From contig JAJXYI010000096.1 of assembly GCA_021780625.1 (NCBI GenBank), forward strand, positions 1 to 6,350: a stretch of 6,350 nucleotides of DNA, read 5' to 3'. Source of the DNA: a bacterium (GTDB taxonomy: Bacteria; Verrucomicrobiota; Verrucomicrobiae; Opitutales; Opitutaceae). This document shows positions 1-6,350 of the stretch, piece after piece (position 1 is the first letter of the stretch; each line of letters begins with the position of its first letter). Under the pieces are notes generated by a model, which saw nothing but the letters and a program-made list of their open reading frames with translations, was not told where the DNA came from and searched no databases. The position numbers and the translations under genes are program-made.

Positions 1-1539
1 GACCTCACCGCCCGAGAGCGTCTTCGAGGGGCGGTCGAGGGACAGGTAACCGAGGCCGACCTGGTCGAGGTAGCGCAAGCGGGTGAGGATGGCGTCGAGT
101 GCAATCCGCCCGGCGTCGGCGGAGGCGCGGCCGGGCTCCTGACGCCCGGGGGAGGCGTGGGTGCGCAGCTGCCCGAGCAGCGCGTCGACGGGAAGTGAAT
201 ACAGGTCGGGCAGGGTGCGCCCCTGCCAGCGCCAGCAGAGGGCCTCGGGCTGGAGCCGGGCGCCGCGGCAGTCGGGGCATAGATTGTAGGAGCGATACCG
301 CGACAGGAAGACGCGGACGTGCATCTTGTAGCTGTTTTTCTCGAGCCAGCGGAAGAATCCCTTCAGACCGTACCAGAACTGGGGCCAGGTCTTGCCGTTT
401 TCCTCGCCGTAGCCCGGTTCGCCATCGATGACGAAGGCGCGGTCGTCGGCGGGAAGGTCGTCGAACGGGACGTCCATCCGGAGGCCGCGCCTGCGGGCGA
501 ACTTGCGAAGGTCGTCCAGGCATTCCCGATACACCTCGCCCTCCCAGCATTTCACCGCGCCCTGGTCGAGGGAGAGTCCAGTGTTTGGCATCGCCAGGCG
601 ATAATCGATGTCGATGACCCGCCCGAAGCCGCGGCAGCGTGGGCAGGCGCCGATCGGGGAGTTAAACGAAAAGAGGCCTGGCGAGGGGGGCCGGAAACGA
701 CGGTCCGTGGAGGGCGAATGAAGTCCACGCGAGAAGCTGCCGACCTTGGTGAAGGCGTCCCCGCGCTCCGAGGCGGGCACGAAGAGGTGGACCTGACCCT
801 TCCCGAAATGCAGGGCGGTCTCCGCGGCCTCGAGGAATCGCGCCTCGTGCTCGCGCGTCACCGGCAGGCGGTCCTGGGCGACGAACACCTGCGTCGCGTT
901 CGCGGTATCGAGCAGCGCCTGCGCCTCGTCGATGCGCGCGCCCCGCCAGCTTTCGCCCTGCACGGGCACGAGGAGGCGCAGGTAGGCCTGGCCGCGAAGG
1001 TTTGCCAGGATCTCGGACCAGCTGAGGTTGCCGGGCTTGTCGACGCGGAACGCGATGACTGTCGTCTGACCGGGCACGGCGGCCAGCGCCTTGGTCCAGA
1101 TTGTGTGGGGATTATCGTCCTCAACCTTCTCACCCGTCTCCGGATCGAAACACTCTGCGGCATGGCTGAACCACACTTTGAAGTAGTCGGTCAACTCCGT
1201 CATCGTGCCGACGGTGGACCTGGAGTTTTTCACCGTGTTGGTCTGCTCGATGGCAATGGACGGGCGGATGTTCTCGATGCGGTCGACCTTCGGCTGGTCG
1301 AGCAATTCCAGGAACTGGCGCGTGTAGGCGCTGAAGGTCTCCACGTAGCGGCGCTGGCCCTCGGCGTGCAACGTGTCGAACACGAGCGAGCTCTTGCCCG
1401 AACCGCTTAGACCCGTCACGGCAATGTACGCCCCGAGCGGAAGATCGAGATCGAACCCCTTCAGGTTGTTCTGCCTCACGCCGCGGAGGCGGATGCACTC
1501 GGGAGGAGACTGCCGTTGGACTGGAGCTGTGCTTACCAC
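1..1539 (-). CDS. uvrA: UvrA, excinuclease ABC subunit A, N-terminal half (3' end outside window)
   Basis: UvrA is the damage-recognition ATPase of nucleotide excision repair; as a dimer it loads UvrB on lesions. The frame is open for 513 residues. Walker [10 protein letters not shown] is at residues 43-51 (Lys49). It is followed by the [14 protein letters not shown] and [10 protein letters not shown] blocks, a UvrB-binding-like region (about 140-250), the [13 protein letters not shown] block (Cys299, Cys302), a second CxxC (Cys421, Cys424) and the first ABC signature LSGGE (508-512) at the window edge. Spacing from Walker A to signature is close to E. coli UvrA. The start is the GTG at 1539, about 12 residues longer than E. 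coli; no in-frame ATG lies between the upstream stop (about 1711) and the conserved start of the domain. A GGTGGA lies only 3 nt upstream of the GTG, so the ribosome site is weak. The first CxxC of zinc module 1 is replaced by Ser275/Thr278. It is transcribed away from pilT. It could be the main UvrA or a paralogue; the family call is secure. Confidence 0.95.
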   Translation of the reverse strand, partial: MVSTAPVQRQSPPECIRLRGVRQNNLKGFDLDLPLGAYIAVTGLSGSGKSSLVFDTLHAEGQRRYVETFSAYTRQFLELLDQPKVDRIENIRPSIAIEQTNTVKNSRSTVGTMTELTDYFKVWFSHAAECFDPETGEKVEDDNPHTIWTKALAAVPGQTTVIAFRVDKPGNLSWSEILANLRGQAYLRLLVPVQGESWRGARIDEAQALLDTANATQVFVAQDRLPVTREHEARFLEAAETALHFGKGQVHLFVPASERGDAFTKVGSFSRGLHSPSTDRRFRPPSPGLFSFNSPIGACPRCRGFGRVIDIDYRLAMPNTGLSLDQGAVKCWEGEVYRECLDDLRKFARRRGLRMDVPFDDLPADDRAFVIDGEPGYGEENGKTWPQFWYGLKGFFRWLEKNSYKMHVRVFLSRYRSYNLCPDCRGARLQPEALCWRWQGRTLPDLYSLPVDALLGQLRTHASPGRQEPGRASADAGRIALDAILTRLRYLDQVGLGYLSLDRPSKTLSGGEV

Positions 1540-1684
1540 GCGTCCACCGATGATCAGGAGGGTCGGGAACGCAAATCCGTCTTTGGCGCTCCGTCGGAAT
1601 GCTCCCAAATTCCACTTGAAACATCGCGTGGCTGAGTCGCATCCCCCCTTGATGGATTGGCCACGAAAAACGCAAAAAAGTCGC

Positions 1685-1701
1685 CAGGGTTGCCGACCCT
1701 G
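1685..1701. repeat. Short hairpin, 6-bp stem with 5-nt loop
   Basis: CAGGGT at 1685-1690 pairs with ACCCTG at 1696-1701 around the loop TGCCG. Read on the minus strand, the stem is followed 9 nt later by a run of T (1672-1677 region, TTTTTT after GCGAC). This resembles an intrinsic terminator, but it would act on transcripts heading toward uvrA, so it could also be an attenuator in the uvrA leader. No function is proven. Confidence 0.35.
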
Positions 1702-1709
1702 ATCGGAGC

Positions 1710-1723
1710 GCGCTTATAAGCGC
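1710..1723. repeat. 14-bp perfect palindrome GCGCTTATAAGCGC
   Basis: The sequence equals its own reverse complement over all 14 bases. It has a TTATAA centre in a GC-rich setting. It sits inside the inverted-repeat block about 170 bp upstream of the uvrA start and about 215 bp upstream of the pilT start. It could be a dimeric regulator site or part of a repeat element; the sequence alone does not decide. Confidence 0.4.
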
Positions 1724-1936
1724 ACGCAACGCAAAGCCGATACCCCAGGGATTTCGTGTTTTTCGTGGCGATTCCCTCAGAAGCTCAACGGGCCTCGCGG
1801 CTGAACAGGCTCTTGCTCGAAAAACACAACTTGGGTCGGGAGAGTCGCGCAGACGGTATCCGCTTTTTCGATGGTCAATCGGGTTTCCGGGGCTAAGGTC
1901 GGGCGGTCCCCCGAAACTCCTGCCACCCATCGCGAA

Positions 1937-3019
1937 ATGAGCTACGAGATGAACGACCTGCTCGACCTGATGGTCGAGCAAAACGCGTCGGACCTTCACC
2001 TACAGGTCGGCCAGGCGCCCTGTCTTCGAATCAGCGGAAGCATGACCCCGATCGACGGCCCGGTGCTGACTCCCGCCGACACGGAGCAGCTGATGCTCTC
2101 GATCACGCCGGATGTCCACGTCCAGAACACGAAACTCAACGGCGGCGCGGACTTCGGTTTCGCCTTCCTTGAGAAGGCGCGTTTCCGCGTGTCGGTCCTG
2201 AAGACCAAGGGAAACTACGGCATGGTCCTGCGCCAGATTCCCAACCGCATGTTCGGGCTGCGCGACATCGGACTGCCCGACAAGATCCGCGAGCTGCTGT
2301 ACCGTCCCCGTGGATTGGTGCTCGTGACGGGTCCCACCGGTTCGGGCAAATCGACCACGCTCGCGTCGATGATCAATTACATCAACGAGAACCGCGAGGG
2401 TCACATCATCACGATCGAGGACCCGATCGAATACTACCATCCGCACCGCCGCTGCATCGTCACCCAGCGCGAGGTGCACGTGGACGTCCCCAGCTTCTCG
2501 GAGGCGATCCGTCGCGCGCTGCGCCAGGATCCGGACATCATCCTCGTCGGTGAAATGCGCGACCTTGAGACGATCGAGGCCGCCATCAGCGCCGCCGAGA
2601 CGGGCCACCTGGTGTTCGGCACCCTGCACACCAACAGCGCGGCGAAGACGATCGATCGCATTGTCGATGCGTTTCCGGCGAACATGAAGGACATGATTCG
2701 CACGCAGCTCGCCTCGTCGCTCGTCGCGGTGATCTCCCAAGTCCTGTGCAAGAAGGTCGGCGGCGGTCGAATCGCGGGATACGAGATCATGGTCAACACG
2801 ACCTCGATCGCCTCGCTGATCCGCGAGAACAAGACCTTCCGCATCACCTCCGACATTCAGACGGGCGCGCACCTGGGGATGATCACGATGGACACGCACC
2901 TGATGAGCCTGGTGAACCGCGAGATGGTTTCGCCCGACGAGGCGCTGGACAAGGCGCAGGATCCCGTGGTGATGCGCGAGAAACTGATCCAGATGGGCTA
3001 TCAACTGCGGCCCGTCTGA
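1937..3019 (+). CDS. pilT: PilT-type type IV pilus retraction ATPase
   Basis: A hexameric cytoplasmic ATPase that powers type IV pilus retraction (twitching, surface sensing, DNA uptake). The 360-residue protein has the usual PilT length. An N-terminal PAS-like domain (about 1-115) begins with a block ending in [10 protein letters not shown]. Then come Walker [10 protein letters not shown] (132-140, Lys138), the Asp box ITIEDPIEY (from 159), Walker [13 protein letters not shown] (198-209, Glu206), the His box [11 protein letters not shown] (His224, His231) and the C-terminal SIASLIRE (290-297), matching the PilT AIRNLIRE motif at 5 of 8 positions. The start is the ATG at 1937 because family homology begins there; an ATG at 1871 would add 22 unrelated residues, and an ATG at 1949 is also possible. 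No clear Shine-Dalgarno precedes any of them. PilB, PilC and pilins are not in the window. PilU or another paralogue is the alternative; the intact motifs favour PilT. Confidence 0.94.
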   Translation: MSYEMNDLLDLMVEQNASDLHLQVGQAPCLRISGSMTPIDGPVLTPADTEQLMLSITPDVHVQNTKLNGGADFGFAFLEKARFRVSVLKTKGNYGMVLRQIPNRMFGLRDIGLPDKIRELLYRPRGLVLVTGPTGSGKSTTLASMINYINENREGHIITIEDPIEYYHPHRRCIVTQREVHVDVPSFSEAIRRALRQDPDIILVGEMRDLETIEAAISAAETGHLVFGTLHTNSAAKTIDRIVDAFPANMKDMIRTQLASSLVAVISQVLCKKVGGGRIAGYEIMVNTTSIASLIRENKTFRITSDIQTGAHLGMITMDTHLMSLVNREMVSPDEALDKAQDPVVMREKLIQMGYQLRPV

Positions 3020-3059
3020 GCGGAGCCGTGGCGGCCGCAAAGGTCGACTCCCGATTTCC

Positions 3060-3479
3060 ATGCCCAATTCCTACGAACGAACGATCCATTTTCCCGATAC
3101 GGACGCGGCGGGCGTTGTCTATTTCGCGCGCACGTTGTCGATCTGCCACGAGGCCTACGAGGAGGCGCTGGGCTCGGCCGGGCTCGAACTGCACAACTTC
3201 TTCTCGAAGGCGGGCGTCGTGGTCCCGATCGCCCGGGCGGAGGCCGACTACAAACGACCGCTGGCCTGCGGCGACCGGATCAGGGTGGATGTGCGCCCGG
3301 AGCGGCTGTCCGGGGACAGTTTCGCGGTGAATTTCGTGGTGACGAAGCTGGGCCGGCCGGAGAAGCAGGCGGCGGTGGCTCGCACGGTCCACGTATGCAT
3401 CGCGTCCGACACGCGTGCGCGGACGCCGCTGCCACCGGCGCTTGCGGCCTGGGTTGACGGAGCGACGGGTCCGGGCTGA
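3060..3479 (+). CDS. menI: Hotdog-fold acyl-CoA thioesterase, likely 1,4-dihydroxy-2-naphthoyl-CoA hydrolase (MenI)
   Basis: A 139-residue, single-domain, cytosolic 4HBT-family protein. If MenI, it releases 1,4-dihydroxy-2-naphthoate from its CoA ester in menaquinone synthesis. The N-terminal motif DTDAAGVVYF (13-22) carries the family's catalytic Asp, by alignment with Pseudomonas 4-hydroxybenzoyl-CoA thioesterase probably Asp15. It is followed by SICHEAYEEAL, a YKRPLACGDRI core and a C-terminal VHVCIA, then a PLP segment. The SICHEAYE and HVCIA blocks recall the cyanobacterial DHNA-CoA hydrolase group more than YbgC of the Tol-Pal cluster; this is from memory. It starts 40 bp after the pilT stop in the same direction, so co-transcription is plausible although the functions are unrelated. 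AAAGG at 3039-3043 is too far from the ATG to be a good ribosome site. No other men gene is visible. The fold is secure; the exact substrate is less so. Confidence 0.82.
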   Translation: MPNSYERTIHFPDTDAAGVVYFARTLSICHEAYEEALGSAGLELHNFFSKAGVVVPIARAEADYKRPLACGDRIRVDVRPERLSGDSFAVNFVVTKLGRPEKQAAVARTVHVCIASDTRARTPLPPALAAWVDGATGPG

Positions 3480-3492
3480 GCCGACGGACGAC
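3480..3492. other. 13-bp convergent stop-to-stop junction
   Basis: The thioesterase TGA ends at 3479 and the chemoreceptor TGA (opposite strand) ends at 3493. The 13 bp between them hold no room for an intrinsic terminator, so the two transcripts must either overlap at their 3' ends or end by another mechanism. Confidence 0.8.
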
Positions 3493-4995
3493 TCAGGACG
3501 CGGCGCCTTCGGCGAGAGCGGGGGATGAGGCGTCGACGGGTTCGGCGGAAATCTCGCCTTCCCGGGCGCCCATGAGCTGGAGCAGCTCCTGCTGGAGCGA
3601 GCTGGCGTTTTCGTCGAGTTGGCGGGCTGTGGACGCCGCCTGTTCGGCGGTGGCGGCGTTGCGCTGGGTCAACTGGTCGATCTGGAGCATCGACTGGTTG
3701 ACGTGTTCGATGCCCTGCGACTGTTCGCCGGAGGCCTCGGCGATGCGGGCGATGAGCTCGTCGGAGCTGCGGGTCGAGTCGAGGATCTGTTCGAAGGTGG
3801 ACTGGACGCGGGTGGATATCTGGGCGCCGCGTTCGCTCTTGCGCACGGCGTCCTCGATCATCGCGGAGCTTTCCTTGGCCGCCTCGGCGGAGCGGCGGGC
3901 GAGATTGCGCACCTCGTCGGCGACGACCGCGAAGCCGGCGCCTGCTTCGCCTGCCCGGGCGGCCTCGACGGCGGCGTTGAGCGCGAGGATGTTGGTCTGA
4001 AATGCGATTTCGTCGATTGACTTCACGATCTTGGCCACGTTCGCGCTGGCCGATTGAATCTCGGCCATGGCTGCAGCCATCGCGGACATCTCATGACCGC
4101 CCGCCTCCGCGGAGCGGCGGCTCTGGTTGCTCAGCTCCCGCGCCTTCAGGGCATTCTCGGCGTTTTGTTTGATGGTGCCGGACATCTGTTCAAGCGCTGC
4201 GGTGGTCTCTTCGAGCGACGAGGCCTGCTCGGTCGCCGCCGCGGCCAGCGATTGGCTTGAGGAGGCGACCATGGTGGCGGCGGACGAGACCTGACTGGTG
4301 CCGTCCCACATCCGCTTTGCGACTTCGCGAATGTGGCGTGCGACGCCGAGGCTTAGCAGTACGCCAAAGGTCGCGCCGAGCACGACGCCCAGCAGTGTGC
4401 CGCCGATCATCACGAGTCGGATCAGGCCTGCGCGCTGGTCCGTGCGACCGACGAGTGACTGGATCTGCTCGTCGGATCGCGACTCGGCCTCCTGGTTGAG
4501 ACGGGCAAGCATGGAGTCGACCTTGCGGTCCATGCCCTCGATGGAGCCGTCGATCATATGAGCCTGGGCATCGGATTCGATGGAAGTCCGCTCCGCGAGA
4601 GCCGCGCGATAACGGGCTCCGAGCGCCTGATGCTCGGTGGCGATCGCCTTCACTTCGGCGGCGTCAATGCCGAGTTTGGGCACTACGATGGCTAGCGCGG
4701 CGAGGGCGGCATCGGCCCTCTTTTCCTGGAGATAGAATCCGTCGAGGTGCCGCTGGAATGCCGTGGGATCGCGGCCCCGAAGCAGAAGGTCCTTCCACTC
4801 CTGCACCTGGACCTTGAAGGCCACCTGGGCGGAATCGGACAGCACGATCGCGCGACGACAGGATCGTCCCAGGTCGACGGCCTCAGCCTCTCCGTTGAGG
4901 GCGAGGCGCTGCGCCGTCAGTCCGATGAATCCGCCGATGAGGGGGATGCAGGACACGACGACGAATGCACCGATGAGCTTCGTGCTGATCTTCAT
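3493..4995 (-). CDS. Methyl-accepting chemotaxis protein (membrane receptor)
   Basis: A 500-residue transmembrane chemoreceptor that would signal through CheW/CheA. A short basic N-terminus leads into TM1 (about 6-26). About 165 periplasmic residues follow, mostly helical and Ala/Glu/Arg-rich like a four-helix-bundle sensor. TM2 is about 194-218. The cytoplasmic part has a methylation-helix motif SSLEET (259-264) and the invariant hairpin tip beginning [16 protein letters not shown] (332-347), then [17 protein letters not shown] and a second methylation helix near 430-480. After TM2 there is no recognisable 50-residue HAMP domain, and the C-terminus (ends EGAAS) lacks a NWETF-type CheR tether. 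The start is the ATG at 4995, directly before TM1; an ATG at 5064 would add 23 polar residues of no family resemblance. No Shine-Dalgarno is evident. No che genes are adjacent, so it is an orphan receptor. The ligand cannot be told from the sequence. Confidence 0.94.
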   Translation of the reverse strand: MKISTKLIGAFVVVSCIPLIGGFIGLTAQRLALNGEAEAVDLGRSCRRAIVLSDSAQVAFKVQVQEWKDLLLRGRDPTAFQRHLDGFYLQEKRADAALAALAIVVPKLGIDAAEVKAIATEHQALGARYRAALAERTSIESDAQAHMIDGSIEGMDRKVDSMLARLNQEAESRSDEQIQSLVGRTDQRAGLIRLVMIGGTLLGVVLGATFGVLLSLGVARHIREVAKRMWDGTSQVSSAATMVASSSQSLAAAATEQASSLEETTAALEQMSGTIKQNAENALKARELSNQSRRSAEAGGHEMSAMAAAMAEIQSASANVAKIVKSIDEIAFQTNILALNAAVEAARAGEAGAGFAVVADEVRNLARRSAEAAKESSAMIEDAVRKSERGAQISTRVQSTFEQILDSTRSSDELIARIAEASGEQSQGIEHVNQSMLQIDQLTQRNAATAEQAASTARQLDENASSLQQELLQLMGAREGEISAEPVDASSPALAEGAAS

Positions 4996-5181
4996 GGGAT
5001 GAAACTGGGGGCAGTGGCTGGCTGGCCGTTGTAGGCGGCGAGTCAGCCAAATCCTCCCCCTCACTTCGACTGGAAACCCGTCGCGGTTTAATCTTTCGCA
5101 ATATATGCGCAGTAAATGAGAGATGGCGCACGGCGCCGCTCCGACCTGCGCGGACCCATCGCATGCGGCTCAAGGAATCCG

Positions 5182-5197
5182 ATTGATTGGTATCAAT
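5182..5197. promoter_or_regulatory. Inverted repeat ATTGAT-TGGT-ATCAAT, possible operator
   Basis: Two perfect 6-bp arms are separated by 4 bp, in the AT-rich pocket about 190 bp upstream of the chemoreceptor start. A GATAAT hexamer on the minus strand (5205 to 5200) sits right beside it. The arrangement would suit a dimeric regulator overlapping a promoter, but 6-bp arms can occur by chance and no regulator is identified. Confidence 0.25.
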
Positions 5198-5267
5198 AGA
5201 TTATCCGACAACAGCTTAAGCGACTAAGGCGGTCGACGACGAGCGGGAGGCCTGTCTGATGAACGGC

Positions 5268-5297
5268 CCGGCGCGCTGGAAATGAGTGGAGCGCCGG
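5268..5297 (-). terminator. Candidate stem-loop downstream of metH
   Basis: CCGGCGC at 5268-5274 pairs perfectly with GCGCCGG at 5291-5297 around a 16-nt loop. It lies 15 to 45 nt after the metH stop, where a terminator is expected. There is no T run after the stem on the minus strand, so it is at best a non-canonical terminator or an mRNA-end-stabilising hairpin. Confidence 0.3.
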
Positions 5298-5312
5298 AGC
5301 GCTGCGGACCCC

Positions 5313-6350
5313 TCAGGTCGGGTAGCTCAGGTAGGGAGCGAGCCAGCGCTCCGCTTCGGCGAGGGTCCAGCCCTTGCGCGCGGCGTAGTCCTCGACCTGG
5401 TCCTTGGCGAGTTTGCCGACTGCGAAGTACTTCGAGTCCGGGTGATTGAAGTACAGCCCACTGACGCTGCTGGCGGGGGCCATGGCGCAGCTTTCGGTGA
5501 GCACGATGCCCGTGCGGGCAGTCGCATCGAGCAGCGAAAACAGGAGGTGTTTCTCGGTGTGATCCGGACAGGCGGGATAACCGGGGGCGGGGCGGATACC
5601 GCGGTATTTCTCGCGAATGATCTCCTCCATTGTGAGCGACTCGAGCCTTCCGTAGCCGCACAGGTCGCGGACGCGCTTGTGCGTGAGCTCGGCGAGCGCC
5701 TCGGCGAGCCTGTCGCCGAGGGCCTGGGCCATGATGGCCGAATAGTCGTCGTGGGCGGCCTTGAACTCCATCACGAGCTGCTCGACTCCGTGCCCTGCGG
5801 TGACGGCGAAGCCCCCGAGGTAGTCGAGGCGACCGGAGTCTCGCGGTGCGATGAAATCGGAGAGGGCGTGCTGGTGCTGCCCCTCGGGTTTGACGAGCTG
5901 CTGGCGCAGGAATCGGAACGTGGCGACGACCGACGAGCGTTGTTCGTCGGAATAGACCTCGACGTCGTCGCCCACGGCATTGGCTGGCCAGAACGCGACG
6001 ACGGCACGCGCCGTGTAGCGTTTCTCCGCGATGATGCGGGCGAGCAGGGCCTGGGCGTCATTGAAGAGCCGGGTGGCCTCGGGCCCGACGGTGGCGTCCT
6101 TGAGCAGATCGGGGTAGCGGCCGCGGATCTCCCAGGCGCTGAAGAACGGACCCCAGTCGATGAAGGGGACGATGTCCTCGATCGGGACGGGATCGTAGGC
6201 CTTCGTGCCGAGGAACTCGGGCCGCGGGATGTCGACGCTCGACCAGTCGCAGGGAGTGCGCCGCTTCCTGGCTTCGGCGATTGGATACAGATTGCGTTGC
6301 CCATCGCGGTTGGCGAACTCCACGCGGAGGCGGTCCTGCTTGGAGCGGAC
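5313..6350 (-). CDS. metH: Cobalamin-dependent methionine synthase MetH, C-terminal reactivation domain (5' end outside window)
   Basis: MetH moves the methyl group of methyltetrahydrofolate to homocysteine via cobalamin. The 345 residues seen correspond to the C-terminal AdoMet-binding domain, which remethylates oxidised cob(II)alamin using S-adenosylmethionine and reduced flavodoxin or an equivalent. Visible landmarks, numbered within the fragment, are FIDWGPFF with the Asp (65) equivalent to E. coli Asp946, the PANAVGDDVEVY block, and the AdoMet motif RPAPGYPACPDHTEK (253-267, Arg253 equivalent to E. coli Arg1134, then Gly257-Tyr258 and Ala260). Then come TESCAMAPASSVSGLYF with the conserved HPDSKYFAV, and QVEDYAARKG near the end. 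It stops at a TGA shortly after the conserved WLAP motif, as in E. coli. The frame runs off the right edge; a GTG at 6323 is only an internal valine codon. Catalytic, folate and B12 domains, and any cobalamin riboswitch, lie outside the window. Confidence 0.97.
   Translation of the reverse strand, partial: VRSKQDRLRVEFANRDGQRNLYPIAEARKRRTPCDWSSVDIPRPEFLGTKAYDPVPIEDIVPFIDWGPFFSAWEIRGRYPDLLKDATVGPEATRLFNDAQALLARIIAEKRYTARAVVAFWPANAVGDDVEVYSDEQRSSVVATFRFLRQQLVKPEGQHQHALSDFIAPRDSGRLDYLGGFAVTAGHGVEQLVMEFKAAHDDYSAIMAQALGDRLAEALAELTHKRVRDLCGYGRLESLTMEEIIREKYRGIRPAPGYPACPDHTEKHLLFSLLDATARTGIVLTESCAMAPASSVSGLYFNHPDSKYFAVGKLAKDQVEDYAARKGWTLAEAERWLAPYLSYPT

Larger units (their letters stand above)
1660..1769. 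repeat. Inverted-repeat-bounded block, possible small dispersed or MITE-like element
   Basis: GCCACGAAAAAC at 1660-1671 is exactly mirrored by GTTTTTCGTGGC at 1758-1769. Extending inwards, 16 of 18 positions pair. The 110-bp block also contains a short hairpin and a 14-bp palindrome and encodes no protein. GATT occurs close outside both ends (1655-1658 and 1770-1773), with one extra base on the left, so a target duplication is only suggestive. Similar CGTGTTTTTCGTGG strings are, from memory, recurrent in Verrucomicrobiota genomes. It may instead be a regulatory structure; a mobile origin is inference. Confidence 0.45.
1540..1936. other. uvrA-pilT divergent intergenic region, repeat-rich
   Basis: About 400 bp between the divergent uvrA and pilT starts, presumably carrying both promoters. 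I saw no convincing sigma70 -35/-10 pair for either gene. Open frames here show no recognisable protein. Distinct structures are an imperfect 18-bp inverted repeat with a 12-bp perfect core bounding 1660-1769, a 6-bp-stem hairpin at 1685-1701, a 14-bp palindrome at 1710-1723, a third copy of the CGAAAAAC motif at 1818-1825, and an imperfect stem at 1883-1917 ending about 20 nt before the chosen pilT start. An AGGAGG on the plus strand at 1556-1561 has no start codon at usable spacing. Confidence 0.7.
4996..5312. other. metH-chemoreceptor intergenic region
   Basis: A 317-bp gap downstream of metH and upstream of the chemoreceptor, both on the minus strand. I see no protein or RNA gene in it. 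It contains an AT-rich pocket (about 5083-5220) unlike the surrounding GC-rich coding DNA, a 6-bp inverted repeat at 5182-5197, a GATAAT on the minus strand (5205 to 5200) and TATATT (5105 to 5100), and a GC-rich stem-loop at 5268-5297 just after the metH stop. The receptor promoter probably lies in the AT-rich pocket, but neither -10-like hexamer has a good -35 partner. Confidence 0.6.

Noticed and set aside
319..1410. Long plus-strand open frame (363 codons) over uvrA
   Set aside because: It is antisense to a clearly recognisable UvrA and has no family motifs of its own; long antisense frames are expected in GC-rich coding DNA.
1556..1561. AGGAGG on the plus strand as a ribosome-binding site
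   Set aside because: No start codon follows at usable spacing, and the area is the upstream region of divergently oriented uvrA.
1130..1999. Minus-strand open frame spanning the uvrA start and intergenic region
   Set aside because: It overlaps the conserved Walker A region of UvrA in another frame and shows no domain; its length reflects GC bias.
2000..3067. Long minus-strand open frame (355 codons) antisense to pilT
   Set aside because: The composition is Arg/Asp/Val/His-rich without motifs, and the opposite strand carries every PilT signature.
3619..4020. Plus-strand frames opposite the chemoreceptor hairpin tip
   Set aside because: Gly/Arg/Ala-rich mirror of the receptor's conserved signalling domain; no independent evidence of a gene.
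5100..5105. TATATT on the minus strand as a sigma70 -10 box for the chemoreceptor
   Set aside because: The hexamer 17 bp upstream is CGCCAT, unlike TTGACA; I cannot support a promoter call.
5195..5225. GTCGGATAA on the minus strand as part of a flagellar sigma28 promoter
   Set aside because: Resembles GCCGATAA, but no TAAA-like -35 lies at the right spacing.
5224..5661. Minus-strand frame overlapping the metH end and the gap
   Set aside because: It is a shifted reading of the conserved MetH AdoMet domain with Arg/Pro-rich low-complexity product.
1..6350. A novel defence, mobile or multi-gene system
   Set aside because: All five coding regions belong to well-known housekeeping or motility families, and no unexplained gene-sized stretch remains.

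Overview
The window is GC-rich, densely coding bacterial chromosome with ordinary housekeeping and motility genes. The wording of the UvrA and PilT proteins recalls Verrucomicrobiota, especially Opitutae/Opitutaceae. That placement comes from memory of family sequences, not from a search. I found no phage, IS transposase, CRISPR array, tRNA or rRNA.

Layout from left to right. (1) Positions 1-1539, minus strand: the N-terminal 513 residues of the excinuclease UvrA. It starts at a GTG and is cut off by the window edge just inside its first ABC signature. (2) Positions 1540-1936: a divergent intergenic region of about 400 bp. It holds an inverted-repeat-bounded block with internal hairpins and a 14-bp perfect palindrome, and is the least explained stretch of the window. 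(3) Positions 1937-3019, plus strand: a PilT-type retraction ATPase. (4) Positions 3060-3479, plus strand, 40 bp after pilT: a small hotdog thioesterase that looks most like 1,4-dihydroxy-2-naphthoyl-CoA hydrolase (MenI). (5) Positions 3493-4995, minus strand, convergent with the thioesterase and only 13 bp from its stop: a membrane-bound methyl-accepting chemotaxis protein without a recognisable HAMP domain. (6) Positions 4996-5312: a 317-bp gap with an AT-rich pocket and a candidate hairpin. (7) Positions 5313-6350, minus strand: the last 345 residues of cobalamin-dependent methionine synthase MetH, essentially its whole AdoMet-binding reactivation domain.

The genes do not form one pathway: they cover DNA repair, pilus retraction, quinone synthesis, chemotaxis and methionine synthesis. 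PilT and the chemoreceptor both concern motility, but they lie in opposite orientations and cannot share an operon. pilT and the thioesterase may be co-transcribed. Nothing here supports a new multi-gene system. The items worth a second look are the repeat-rich uvrA-pilT intergenic region, the loss of half a zinc-binding module in UvrA, and the HAMP-less receptor.
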